Below, piece by piece: positions 21,915-28,665 of a DNA stretch of 28,665 nucleotides (positions within the stretch are counted from its first letter, which is position 1; the number at the start of each line of letters is the position of its first letter). The notes beneath the pieces are model-generated. The model worked only from the letters and a program-made list of their open reading frames with translations, was not told where the DNA came from and did no database searches. The translations under genes and the position numbers were made by a program. The stretch comes from JAUZRW01 sp964549915 (GTDB lineage: Bacteria; Chloroflexota; Anaerolineae; Aggregatilineales; Phototrophicaceae). The stretch is from assembly GCA_964549915.1 (NCBI GenBank), contig CAZJWX010000061.1, forward strand, positions 1 through 28,665, given 5' to 3'.

Positions 21915-23249
21915 TCATGCCGGGGCAATCCTGGGTTCGATTTCTTCTGGCAGCGGCTGCGCCACATGATCGGGCAGCGTGCTTTCCATGTTGCGCACGC
22001 GCGGCGTCAGGTACATGACGACGGAAACAATCGCCGACAATGCCCCGGAGATGCCGAACATCAGGCCGATGCCGGAACCGGGTTCAGTGCCGAAGAAGGG
22101 GGCGAACGGCGTCCAGGCGGCGGTACCCACCAGCGGCTCGAAGACCTGATCCGCCAGCGGCCCGGCCAGCAGCATCGAAATCGGCATCATCAACATGGCT
22201 AACTGGCTGATGACGGCGAAAACCCGCCCCTGTACATCCGGCGCGACCTTGGCCTGCAAGATCGACATGAACAGGGAGTTGATGAAGGGATTGGGGATCA
22301 GTGCCAGGAAGCTGATGACCATCAAGAGCGGAATCGTCTGTGCCATGCCGTAGAGCATGATGAAAATCCCCAGAATGATCGCCGCTGGCATGATGGTGTG
22401 GACGCGCGGGCGGGTTCCGCCCCAGATGCCGACCAGAATCCCGCCGAAGAGCATCCCCCCGTTGAAGAGGCTCATCGCCAACCCGTAGAGCGCCTCATCC
22501 CCCAGACGCGCCAGCAAATAGGGTGTTTGCAGCACCCCTGCCGCGCTGAAGATGAAGTTCAGCAGCATGATGAAGAGCATCACGGTGAAGAGCGCTTTGC
22601 GCTGCCACAGGTATTGCAGGCCGCCCCACATCTCGCGCCAGATCGAACCGCTGAGGGCAGCGCCTTCGTCGGTCTTGCGCGGGCGTGGGATATGCACTGC
22701 CAGCACGACGCCGAAGGCAATCGCGAAGGTGATCAGGTCGAGGATGATGGCCCCGAGGACGCCGACCGCCGCGAAGACCAGCCCCGCAATCGCCGGGGCG
22801 ACAATCCCCGCCGCCGGGTTCGTCATCTGCTGGATCGCGTTGGCGCGATCACGCTGATCGTCCGGAACGAGCATAGTGATGGACGCGGTGAAGGCTGGCC
22901 CCTGGAAGACGCCGAAAACCGATTGGATGAAGGTCACGACGTACAAATGCCAGACCTGGAAACTGCCGGACGCGAACAGGACGAGCAGCAGCCCTGTGCC
23001 CAACGCCTGCCCGAAATCCGAAAGCGCCATCACATAGCGTCGATCCCAACGATCCGAGAGTACCCCGGCAAAGCTGGACATGACCACCTGCGGCACAATC
23101 TGGAAGAAGGCCACCAGCGCCAGCGGCGTTGCGTTGCCTGTCTCGTTGAAGAGCCAGATCCCCAGCGCCAGCCCGCTGATGCGGCTGCCGATCAGCGAGA
23201 GCGTCTGGGTGATGACCAGTGTGTAAAAGGTGCGTAATTTAGCGGACAT
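21915..23249 (-). CDS. MFS transporter (DHA3/MFS_3 type, drug or siderophore exporter-like)
   Basis: A 444-residue transporter with 12 predicted membrane segments. TQTLSLIGSRISGLALGIWLF forms helix 1, GVLSDRWDRRYVMALSD is the loop 2-3 motif (G-x-x-x-D-R-x-x-R-R), and NAIQQMTNPAAGIVAPAIAGLVF resembles motif C of drug:H+ antiporters. The central cytoplasmic loop lies around HIPRPRKTDEGAALSG. DHA3-type members export macrolides or enterobactin-like siderophores, but no biosynthetic gene for such a compound is nearby. GAGGGGG precedes ATG 23249. The stop lies 4 nt from that of the convergent GT-C-like gene, leaving no room for a terminator between them. Confidence 0.94.
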   Translation of the reverse strand: MSAKLRTFYTLVITQTLSLIGSRISGLALGIWLFNETGNATPLALVAFFQIVPQVVMSSFAGVLSDRWDRRYVMALSDFGQALGTGLLLVLFASGSFQVWHLYVVTFIQSVFGVFQGPAFTASITMLVPDDQRDRANAIQQMTNPAAGIVAPAIAGLVFAAVGVLGAIILDLITFAIAFGVVLAVHIPRPRKTDEGAALSGSIWREMWGGLQYLWQRKALFTVMLFIMLLNFIFSAAGVLQTPYLLARLGDEALYGLAMSLFNGGMLFGGILVGIWGGTRPRVHTIMPAAIILGIFIMLYGMAQTIPLLMVISFLALIPNPFINSLFMSILQAKVAPDVQGRVFAVISQLAMLMMPISMLLAGPLADQVFEPLVGTAAWTPFAPFFGTEPGSGIGLMFGISGALSAIVSVVMYLTPRVRNMESTLPDHVAQPLPEEIEPRIAPA

Positions 23250-23442
23250 CCGTCCGTCCCCCTCGTTGTGATGTTTGGTAATACCTACGGGACAATACGG
23301 AGTAATCGGTGTGAGGGTTCAGAATTGCCGGAAATTGCCCTGTGTTCAGGCTGCCACCAGGGGCGAATCCAGTTGTCCTTTTGGTGGCGCTGTGCCAAAC
23401 TACGAGCATCGTTTGCAGACATACATCGACGGAGGAATGCAC

Positions 23443-23679
23443 ATGCTGGATCGCTTGTACCAGAACTGGAATCGCCTGGCACCGCTGGGCTTGCTGCTGA
23501 TGGGTTTCGGCCTGAGCGTAGTCGGTGACGCGGCGGGTAAGAAGAGCCAGGGTAAGGGCTGGTTCCTGGAAGGCACGCTGGGGCTGATTCTCTTCAACGC
23601 AGGGGCTGCGGTCTTCGGCGAGGCCGTCAAGAACCGCGCCCTGTACGAGATGGAATTGAACAAACTGCGCAAGGAATGA
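23443..23679 (+). CDS. Small two-segment membrane protein of unknown function
   Basis: A 78-residue protein. A short amphipathic start (MLDRLYQNWNRL) leads into a first hydrophobic segment (APLGLLLMGFGLSVVGDAA), a basic Gly-rich loop (GKKSQGKGW), a second hydrophobic segment (GTLGLILFNAGAAVFGEAV) and a charged tail (EMELNKLRKE). GGAGG at 23431-23435 is 7 nt before ATG 23443; an in-frame ATG at 23437 is too close to it. Single gene, divergent from the MFS gene. I do not recognise a family; the helix-loop-helix hairpin shape is clear. It could be a small helper or stress protein of the inner membrane. Confidence 0.75.
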   Translation: MLDRLYQNWNRLAPLGLLLMGFGLSVVGDAAGKKSQGKGWFLEGTLGLILFNAGAAVFGEAVKNRALYEMELNKLRKE

Positions 23680-23697
23680 CCGCTGCGCCTGCCGTGA

Positions 23698-24483
23698 TCA
23701 TTGTGCGTTCCGGGTGATTTGCTTCAGAATGTACGCCGTCGGCGGGAAGACCATCAGCGCCCAGTAGATGCGATTCCAGTAGCCGGGGATGAGGATACGC
23801 TTCTTCCGCGCCAGCGCCGCCAGCGATGCGGTGACCACCTCATCTGGCGTCATCCAGGCGAAGGGCGGCACCATCCGATCCAGCGCCTCGGCGTGCAGCC
23901 CGGCGAGGTCAAAAATCGCCGTGCGTGTGAACCCCGGGCAGACGACCTGGAGATGGACGTTGTCGTCCCGCGCTTCGTAGTAGAGGCCGTCCGTCAGGTT
24001 GAGCAAGAAGGCTTTGGTGGCGTTGTACGTCGTGTTGTTCGGCAGCCCGATGAACGCGCCCATCGAGGCCACGTTGATGATCGTTCCGTAGCGTTCGGTG
24101 CGCATCTTGTGCAGCGCTGCATAGGTCAGGCGCATCGTCACTTCAATGTGCAGCTTGACCATATTCAGATTCGTCTCCAGCGGAATGTCGGCGAAGTAGC
24201 CCACGCGGCTGAATCCGGCGTTGTTGACCAGCATCGTCAGTTCCGCGCTGGAGTCAATGTACTGCACGACGCGCGTGATGTCTTCATCGCGGGTCAGGTC
24301 AGCGCGAATGGTCTCCACCTCCACGCCGAACCGCTCACGGTAAGACTCTGCGAGCTGGCCCAGGAGGTCTTCGCGGCGTGCCACCAGCACGAGATCGTAT
24401 CCGGCGGCAGCTAACTGCCGCGCATAGGCTTCGCCGATGCCGCTGCTGGCTCCGGTGATCAGAGCAGTGCCCAGGGTTCCCAC
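23698..24483 (-). CDS. Short-chain dehydrogenase/reductase
   Basis: A 261-residue classical SDR: TGASSGIG (10-17) for NAD(P) binding, Arg36-Arg37 after the second strand favouring NADPH, NNAG (87-90), catalytic Ser140 (INVAS) and Y-x-x-x-K at Tyr153/Lys157. The C-terminus (YWNRIYWALMVFPPTAYILKQITRN) is hydrophobic and may associate with membrane, as in DltE/YqjQ-like members that act on lipid or long-chain carbonyl substrates. It begins 6 nt after the stop of the NTF2-like gene, with which it is probably co-transcribed. Substrate unknown. Confidence 0.94.
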   Translation of the reverse strand: MGTLGTALITGASSGIGEAYARQLAAAGYDLVLVARREDLLGQLAESYRERFGVEVETIRADLTRDEDITRVVQYIDSSAELTMLVNNAGFSRVGYFADIPLETNLNMVKLHIEVTMRLTYAALHKMRTERYGTIINVASMGAFIGLPNNTTYNATKAFLLNLTDGLYYEARDDNVHLQVVCPGFTRTAIFDLAGLHAEALDRMVPPFAWMTPDEVVTASLAALARKKRILIPGYWNRIYWALMVFPPTAYILKQITRNAQ

Positions 24484-24489
24484 GGTGCG

Positions 24490-24915
24490 TTAGTCCTTCG
24501 GTTGTAGGGGACGATGCTGGTACCCGGTGATCTTGTGTGGGTAGTCTTCTTCGACGACGACTTCCACCAGAAAGAAATCGCCGCCGTGTTCTGCTTCGGT
24601 GATGACGACGACCTGGTGCTCGTTGGCCGCCACCACCTGCTTGACGCGCATGCGTCCGGCTTTCTCCGCCGTCGTCTGAAAGGTGCGCAGGCGACCTTCC
24701 ACGGAATGTTCTTCCAGGCGGTCATCATGGTAGCTATCGGCGATGAACTGGCGCAGGCGCTCCCAGTTGCCGCTGTTGTAGATGTGTGTCTGCGCGATGA
24801 AGCGCATCCCGGCCTGGCTCGCCCGCAGCACCAATACATCCTGCGATTGCTCTGGGGCGTCCGATTGTGGTTCGTTCTGTTCAGGGGCAGACATCGTTGT
24901 CCGTTCCGGTAGCAT
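24490..24915 (-). CDS. NTF2-like/SnoaL-like domain protein
   Basis: A 141-residue protein with a disordered, Gln/Pro/Glu-rich first 25 residues. Then comes a compact alpha+beta domain: QDVLVLRASQAGMRFIAQTHIYNSGNWERLRQFIADSYH (helices) followed by regular strands RMRVKQVVAANEHQVVVITEAE, GDFFLVEVVVEEDY and PHKITGYQHRPL. The pattern of a helix with NWERL-x-x-F-I-x-x-x-Y-H and a curved sheet ending K-I-x-x-x-x-H is that of the NTF2-like fold, often small-molecule-binding or enzymatic; no catalytic residues can be named. The ATG at 24915 or one at 24894 is possible; both have weak ribosome sites. Co-directional with and 6 nt before the SDR. Confidence 0.78.
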   Translation of the reverse strand: MLPERTTMSAPEQNEPQSDAPEQSQDVLVLRASQAGMRFIAQTHIYNSGNWERLRQFIADSYHDDRLEEHSVEGRLRTFQTTAEKAGRMRVKQVVAANEHQVVVITEAEHGGDFFLVEVVVEEDYPHKITGYQHRPLQPKD

Positions 24916-24948
24916 GGTCGAATCTGCCCCCTATGTATCATGTTCGCG

Positions 24949-26256
24949 TCACGGCGTCCAGACCCGTAGGTGTCCGTCAGCGGTGCCGACTGCCAGCGCC
25001 AGCCCATCATCCAGGGGCACGGCAGCGAGATTGGTCACTACCGTTCCATCGACAGGCAGTTCCCAGATGACCGATGCCCCGGCAGGGTTGCGCTGGATTC
25101 CGGCGATGCGCGAGCGATCCTGCGAGGGCAGCACGATCTCCGGTTGCCCATCCCCGTTGAAATCACCCGCAACCGCCATATCCAGGTTGCGCGATCCGAT
25201 GACGTGCGAAGTGTAGCCGTTCAACGTGGCGATGATTTGCAGTCCCGCGTCTTCGCTATAGTGGTAAAAGCGCACGGTACCGCCGATATGAGGTGTGCGC
25301 ACTTCCACCAGTTCCATCTTGCCCCCGGGGCCAAAATTCGTCCACGCCAGTTGATGCTGCCAGCGACTCGGCTGCCCGATGGCCTCTCCATCGACCGGGG
25401 TGAAGCCCGCGTCCGTGCTGAGGTAGACGTGAATCCGCGACCCCACGCGCCCATCACTCACCGTCGTCACCAGGTCTTGCACACCGTCCTGGTTCACATC
25501 CGCCCAGAACGGCGAAAGCCCCTCAAAGACGACATCTCCGGGGAGGTCGATGCGTGCTTCCTGTACGAACTGATCATTTTCGACGCGCAGTACCACCAGC
25601 GCCGCGCCTTCCAGGTCGTCGCCCATGATGGCATGCACATAGCGCTGATTCGTCGCTTCAGCGTAGACGGCGATTCGTCCATCGCCGCTGATGACGATGC
25701 GAGCATCCGGTTGGATATTCAGCGGAAGGCGCGCCAGCTCTTCAACGCCAGCGAAGAGCAGCAATTCCCCGTCCTGGGAGATGTGCAGGAAGCGTGCTTC
25801 ATCCGGGGTGATCGTAGCTGTGGCCGCGAGCGCCACGGGATGTGTGAGACGGCTGCTGTCCTGGGGCACCCGGATGCTCTGCGGCAGGTCGTTCACCAGT
25901 CGCAGCACCGGAACGACGGGTTCGGTGGTCTGGGTCGGGAGGCGCGTCCCCACGAGAAATTCGTCGGTGGCGGTGAGGTGGATCACATCCAGGAATTCGG
26001 TAGCGGTGGTCACGCGCCAGAGGATGTTCTCGCCTGATGCTGCGCCCACCACGAAGGCTGGCATACTGCTTTCCAGCGGGAAGTCCTGTGCTGTCACATT
26101 GGGAAAGGTGCCGCTGCCTGTGACGACGCGGTTGCCAGTGGGCTGATGGTCAGTGCGGTAAATGGGTGGCATGGGAATCGGCTCCGGCGTGGATTCCTGG
26201 GCGAGCAAGGGCAGCGCCAGCAAGAGCAAGGCGCAGCCTATGATGAATTTGTGCAT
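24949..26256 (-). CDS. Secreted protein with FG-GAP/VCBS-type calcium-binding repeats
   Basis: A 435-residue exported protein. Residues 1-20 are a signal peptide (MHKFIIGCALLLLALPLLAQ). The mature part is beta-rich and looks like a propeller. Two repeats carry Asp/Asn-rich calcium loops: ADVNQDGVQDLVT (about 250) and GDFNGDGQPEIVL (about 365), the D-x-N-x-D-G-x-x-D/E pattern of FG-GAP/VCBS repeats. The C-terminus ends LAVGTADGHLRVWTP, a blade-like strand. Such proteins are surface or periplasmic binding or structural modules. AGGAG lies 7 nt before ATG 26256. It sits in a minus-strand run with rpiB upstream and the NTF2-like gene downstream, without functional link that I can see. Confidence 0.85.
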   Translation of the reverse strand: MHKFIIGCALLLLALPLLAQESTPEPIPMPPIYRTDHQPTGNRVVTGSGTFPNVTAQDFPLESSMPAFVVGAASGENILWRVTTATEFLDVIHLTATDEFLVGTRLPTQTTEPVVPVLRLVNDLPQSIRVPQDSSRLTHPVALAATATITPDEARFLHISQDGELLLFAGVEELARLPLNIQPDARIVISGDGRIAVYAEATNQRYVHAIMGDDLEGAALVVLRVENDQFVQEARIDLPGDVVFEGLSPFWADVNQDGVQDLVTTVSDGRVGSRIHVYLSTDAGFTPVDGEAIGQPSRWQHQLAWTNFGPGGKMELVEVRTPHIGGTVRFYHYSEDAGLQIIATLNGYTSHVIGSRNLDMAVAGDFNGDGQPEIVLPSQDRSRIAGIQRNPAGASVIWELPVDGTVVTNLAAVPLDDGLALAVGTADGHLRVWTP

Positions 26257-26348
26257 GAAGCTCTCCTATCGGTGCAAGAAACAATCACACCGACTGTTAT
26301 GCGAGGGGAATCTTACCAGATCCTGAACAGCGGCAGATTTCACTCGCC

Positions 26349-26804
26349 TCACTCGCCGCGTTCTTCGATCTCCTGCAAGTGGCGGAAGCGACGCCCATAG
26401 CGCTCGGTTGTGGTGTCAAAGGTCGCGCTCAGGAAGGCATCCGCCAGCGTTTCCCCGGCAGCGACGCCAATCACGCGGGCACCCAATGCCAGCACGTTCA
26501 TGTTGTCGTGCTCCACACCCTGGGCAGCGCTGTACGTATCATGGGCAATCGCGCAGTAGACTCCCTTGATTTTGTTGGCGGCGATGGACGCGCCGATGCC
26601 GCTGCCGCAAACCAGCAGACCGCGCTCCACTTCGCCCGATTTGACCGCATGGCCCACGCGCAGGGCGGCATCGGTGTAATCGCTGGAAACGCCGTCTGTG
26701 TCCACGCCCAAATCCAGCACTTCGTAGCCTTGTTCGCGGAGGTATTCGACCAGGTGTTGTTTGAGAGGGTATCCGGCATGATCCGAAGAGAGGGCAATTT
26801 TCAT
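26349..26804 (-). CDS. rpiB: Ribose-5-phosphate isomerase B
   Basis: A 151-residue RpiB of normal length. IALSSDHAGYPLK (3-15) holds the substrate-contacting Asp-His. VCGSGIGASIAANK (65-78) has the active-site Cys66, and HDTYSAAQGVEHDNMNVLALGARVIG (88-113) has the conserved His-x-x-N-x-L region. RpiB interconverts ribose 5-phosphate and ribulose 5-phosphate in the pentose phosphate pathway; related LacAB-type isomerases act on other sugar phosphates, but the sequence fits RpiB. GGAGG lies 10 nt before ATG 26804. It follows the beta-rich protein gene by 45 nt, and may be in the same transcript. Confidence 0.96.
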   Translation of the reverse strand: MKIALSSDHAGYPLKQHLVEYLREQGYEVLDLGVDTDGVSSDYTDAALRVGHAVKSGEVERGLLVCGSGIGASIAANKIKGVYCAIAHDTYSAAQGVEHDNMNVLALGARVIGVAAGETLADAFLSATFDTTTERYGRRFRHLQEIEERGE

Positions 26805-26849
26805 AGGTGCTGTGCCTCCGGGTACGATTGTGGTTGTCTGCGTATGTGA

Positions 26850-27542
26850 TTACTCGGAACGGGTGTCATCGCCCGATGTACTTTCTGGCAGCGCTTGCGG
26901 CGCGATTTGCATGTGCTGCGAAGAATCAGGTGGGGAAATATGCAGTGTGCCTTGCACGTTATCCAGCAGGACGCCGCCAGGTTCCAATCGCAACACGAGA
27001 TAGGTCTGCTGCGGAACCATCACCTCGAAGTTCGAGCGTGCCATGCTGCCGACGACAGCACGCCGCTTCGCCACAAGGTAGACTCCGGCTTCGTCCTGGT
27101 CGGTTTTCAGTCGCCAGCCAAAGCCCGCCTGCAACGAAACGCGCACAGAGATCTTCGGGTGCTGCCAGCGTGCGATGCGCACGGTCGCCTGTTCGGCATG
27201 CAGGTAGAATGTTCCCGGCGTGGGCACGAAGAATTCGTAGCTGCGCGCCTCCTGTGCCAGATCGCGCACGGTAGACGCGGCGGAGACCATTTTCCAGAGC
27301 GTATCCAGGTGCTGCACAGGCGATTCCAGTTCGTTCGTTACATTTATGAGCAAATGGTGGCGGATTCGCGCCCTGGCCCCCCCGAACCGCCCGCTGTTGT
27401 ACAACGTGGGGGCGATCCGGAGGGGGCTTGCGAACCTGAGGAGCCATACCACAACCTGTGTTCGTTGTGCCCAATCCGGCTCGTGATTTTGCTTCCTGCG
27501 TCGTTTGGATGAGGGCGCGACAGAAGCACGCCCACTGCCCAA
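26850..27542 (-). CDS. Beta-rich protein of unknown function (possibly DUF4097-like)
   Basis: Up to 230 residues. The first 40 are basic; the middle has NVTNELESPVQHLDTLWKMVSAAS. The C-terminal half is strongly strand-forming: YEFFVPTPGTFYLHAEQATVRIARW, KISVRVSLQAGFGWRLKTDQ, GVYLVAKRRAVVG, SNFEVMVPQQTYLVLRLEPGG and VLLDNVQGTLHISPP. This alternation resembles DUF4097-type repeat domains. The start is uncertain: the frame opens with a TTG at 27542 just after the upstream gene's TAG, with AGGA about 11 nt earlier. A shorter start is possible. Probably co-transcribed with the helix-hairpin-helix membrane protein upstream and rpiB downstream. Confidence 0.7.
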   Translation of the reverse strand: MGSGRASVAPSSKRRRKQNHEPDWAQRTQVVVWLLRFASPLRIAPTLYNSGRFGGARARIRHHLLINVTNELESPVQHLDTLWKMVSAASTVRDLAQEARSYEFFVPTPGTFYLHAEQATVRIARWQHPKISVRVSLQAGFGWRLKTDQDEAGVYLVAKRRAVVGSMARSNFEVMVPQQTYLVLRLEPGGVLLDNVQGTLHISPPDSSQHMQIAPQALPESTSGDDTRSE

Positions 27543-28511
27543 CTACGAACGGCGTCCTGCTGTCAGATCATCCTGTAACTGCGCCAGTTCGTCCCATTTG
27601 CCCGCAGCAGCGAGAGCGGCCTGCTCCGGCCAGGTTCCCATGCTGGCGGATTTGCGCCCGCCTTGCTCATCGACGACCAGGCGCACCACATCATCGTAGG
27701 AAAGCGCCGCCAGTTGGGCGAAGGTCGTCACGCCAGCCTCATTCAGCAAGCGCTCGTAATAGGGGCCGATGCCCTCAATCCGCTTGAGATCTTCCGCTTC
27801 GCCTTCGGCTGCCGGAACTGCGACCGGAGCGGTGGCGGCGGCCTCTACATCCTCATCAGCGGTCGTCTCGCTCAATTCGGTGTCAACGACTGCGCCGGGT
27901 TCTTCGACGACTTCTTCAACTTCGCCCGCTGCTTCGGCGGCTTCCGCCTCGTTGAGCGCTTCGATGTCGTCCAGCACGCCCGTCTCATCGACGACCATAT
28001 CGGCTTCTGCACCCGGAACCGGATCGCCCGTGATGAATGTTTCCTCTTCGACGGATACTTCGGTTGCCGGGTCAACCTCGACGGTTTGCCCTCCTGCAGA
28101 GGGTTCGGGTGCGCCCACCGTCTCATCGACGAAGAGTTCTTCTTCCTCCGCTGGCGGCATCTCGCTGGCCGTATCGACCTCTACAGCGGGTTCCGCCGAT
28201 GCAGGCGTCGTCGTTTCCGGTTGTTCCACGGGTTCCTTCACTTCTTCGTCCAGGGCTTCCTGAACGCGCTCTTCTAGCTGCTGAATGTGGTCTTCGACAT
28301 CAGCCAGCGACTCGGTTGCCACCAATTCAGCGCTATCGCCATCCTCTTCGCGGCGCCGCCAGAGCCACAACAACCCTGCCAGCCCGAAGAAAAATAGTGC
28401 CAGCGCCAGCCAGCGTGCATCTTGATTCTCAGCCACGGCGTAATTAATCCCCAATAGCAAGCCTATCACGATAAATGTGACCGTCAGCGCAGTCCGTGCG
28501 TTTCGATCCAT
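27543..28511 (-). CDS. Membrane-anchored protein with acidic linker and C-terminal helix-hairpin-helix domain
   Basis: A 322-residue protein from ATG 28511. Two membrane segments at the N-terminus (TALTVTFIVIGLLLGINYAVA and ARWLALALFFFGLAGLLWLW) are followed by RRRE. Then comes about 170 residues of low-complexity, Glu/Val/Ala/Pro-rich acidic sequence. The C-terminus (about 240-322) is a helix-hairpin-helix unit of the kind found in DUF4332 and COG3743 proteins: LKRIEGIGPYYERLLNEAGV, then FAQLAALSYDDVVRLV. HhH units of this type often bind nucleic acid or mediate assembly; here it would hang from the membrane on a flexible acidic stalk. A longer start at 28664 adds 51 residues with no homology and is rejected. 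First gene of the minus-strand run to 23698. Confidence 0.85.
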   Translation of the reverse strand: MDRNARTALTVTFIVIGLLLGINYAVAENQDARWLALALFFFGLAGLLWLWRRREEDGDSAELVATESLADVEDHIQQLEERVQEALDEEVKEPVEQPETTTPASAEPAVEVDTASEMPPAEEEELFVDETVGAPEPSAGGQTVEVDPATEVSVEEETFITGDPVPGAEADMVVDETGVLDDIEALNEAEAAEAAGEVEEVVEEPGAVVDTELSETTADEDVEAAATAPVAVPAAEGEAEDLKRIEGIGPYYERLLNEAGVTTFAQLAALSYDDVVRLVVDEQGGRKSASMGTWPEQAALAAAGKWDELAQLQDDLTAGRRS

Positions 28512-28665
28512 TCTTCTTCCGCTCCCCTCATGGTGTAGTACATAGAGAGATGAGTCCACGCCACCTACGATACCATATTGGGCGGGAAAATGCTCATAGG
28601 TGCGTGGGGTTGTCAGGGCAATCGCCTCAAATTTGTAAGAGTAATTGCAACAAAAAGGTGTCATC

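Noticed and set aside
24970..26037. A 355-codon open frame on the plus strand opposite the FG-GAP protein
   Set aside because: The minus-strand product has a signal peptide and calcium-loop repeats, while the plus-strand product has arginine- and histidine-rich shadow composition and no motif.

Overview
The window is GC-rich, gene-dense bacterial chromosome with short intergenic gaps, mostly purine-rich ribosome binding sites and frequent GTG starts. Gene content suggests a Chloroflexota bacterium, probably Anaerolineae-like: a dnaX-ybaB-recR block, DUF4013 membrane proteins, several GT-C-type membrane glycosyltransferases, FG-GAP secreted proteins, and a histidine phosphatase-DUF3090-SCO1664 trio otherwise typical of Actinobacteria. 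The phylum is an inference from content; no rRNA, tRNA, CRISPR array or phage structural gene was found.

Layout. 1-3.8 kb: a truncated secreted protein, a TIR-domain protein, a cold-shock protein with a long structured leader and a clear terminator, then a pseudokinase-TIR fusion followed by the wreck of a tandem paralogue that has lost about 300 internal codons. 3.8-6.5 kb: the DNA replication and repair block dnaX-ybaB-recR (minus strand), with a 28-bp perfect palindrome between ybaB and recR. 6.7-7.0 kb: a 223-bp non-coding mobile element with 12-bp terminal inverted repeats and a perfect 9-bp target duplication (a MITE). 7.2-10 kb: a Nudix hydrolase, a Gfo/Idh/MocA oxidoreductase and a three-gene minus-strand operon (unknown, EVE/PUA-like, DUF2945). 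10.3-15.4 kb: two DUF4013 membrane proteins flanking two large multi-pass membrane proteins of GT-C type. 15.5-17.1 kb: a compact minus-strand operon of an NNMT-type methyltransferase, a divergent AdoMet decarboxylase homologue and a SET-domain protein. 17.4-19.4 kb: histidine phosphatase, DUF3090 and SCO1664-family kinase-like protein. 19.5-23.7 kb: a 795-residue GT-C-like protein, an MFS exporter and a small membrane protein. 23.7-28.5 kb: a minus-strand run with an SDR, an NTF2-like protein, an FG-GAP secreted protein, RpiB, a beta-rich protein and a membrane-anchored helix-hairpin-helix protein.

Most notable: (1) the methyltransferase / AdoMet decarboxylase-like / SET operon, which looks like an uncharacterised AdoMet-centred pathway; its decarboxylase keeps the four catalytic residues at exact spacing but lacks the usual Glu-Ser cleavage context and the adenine-stacking Trp; (2) the pseudokinase-TIR fusion and its deleted paralogue; (3) the MITE; and (4) a recurrent promoter class, TTGnnn-17-TAGnCT preceded by TGC, seen before dnaX and before two membrane-glycosyltransferase genes.
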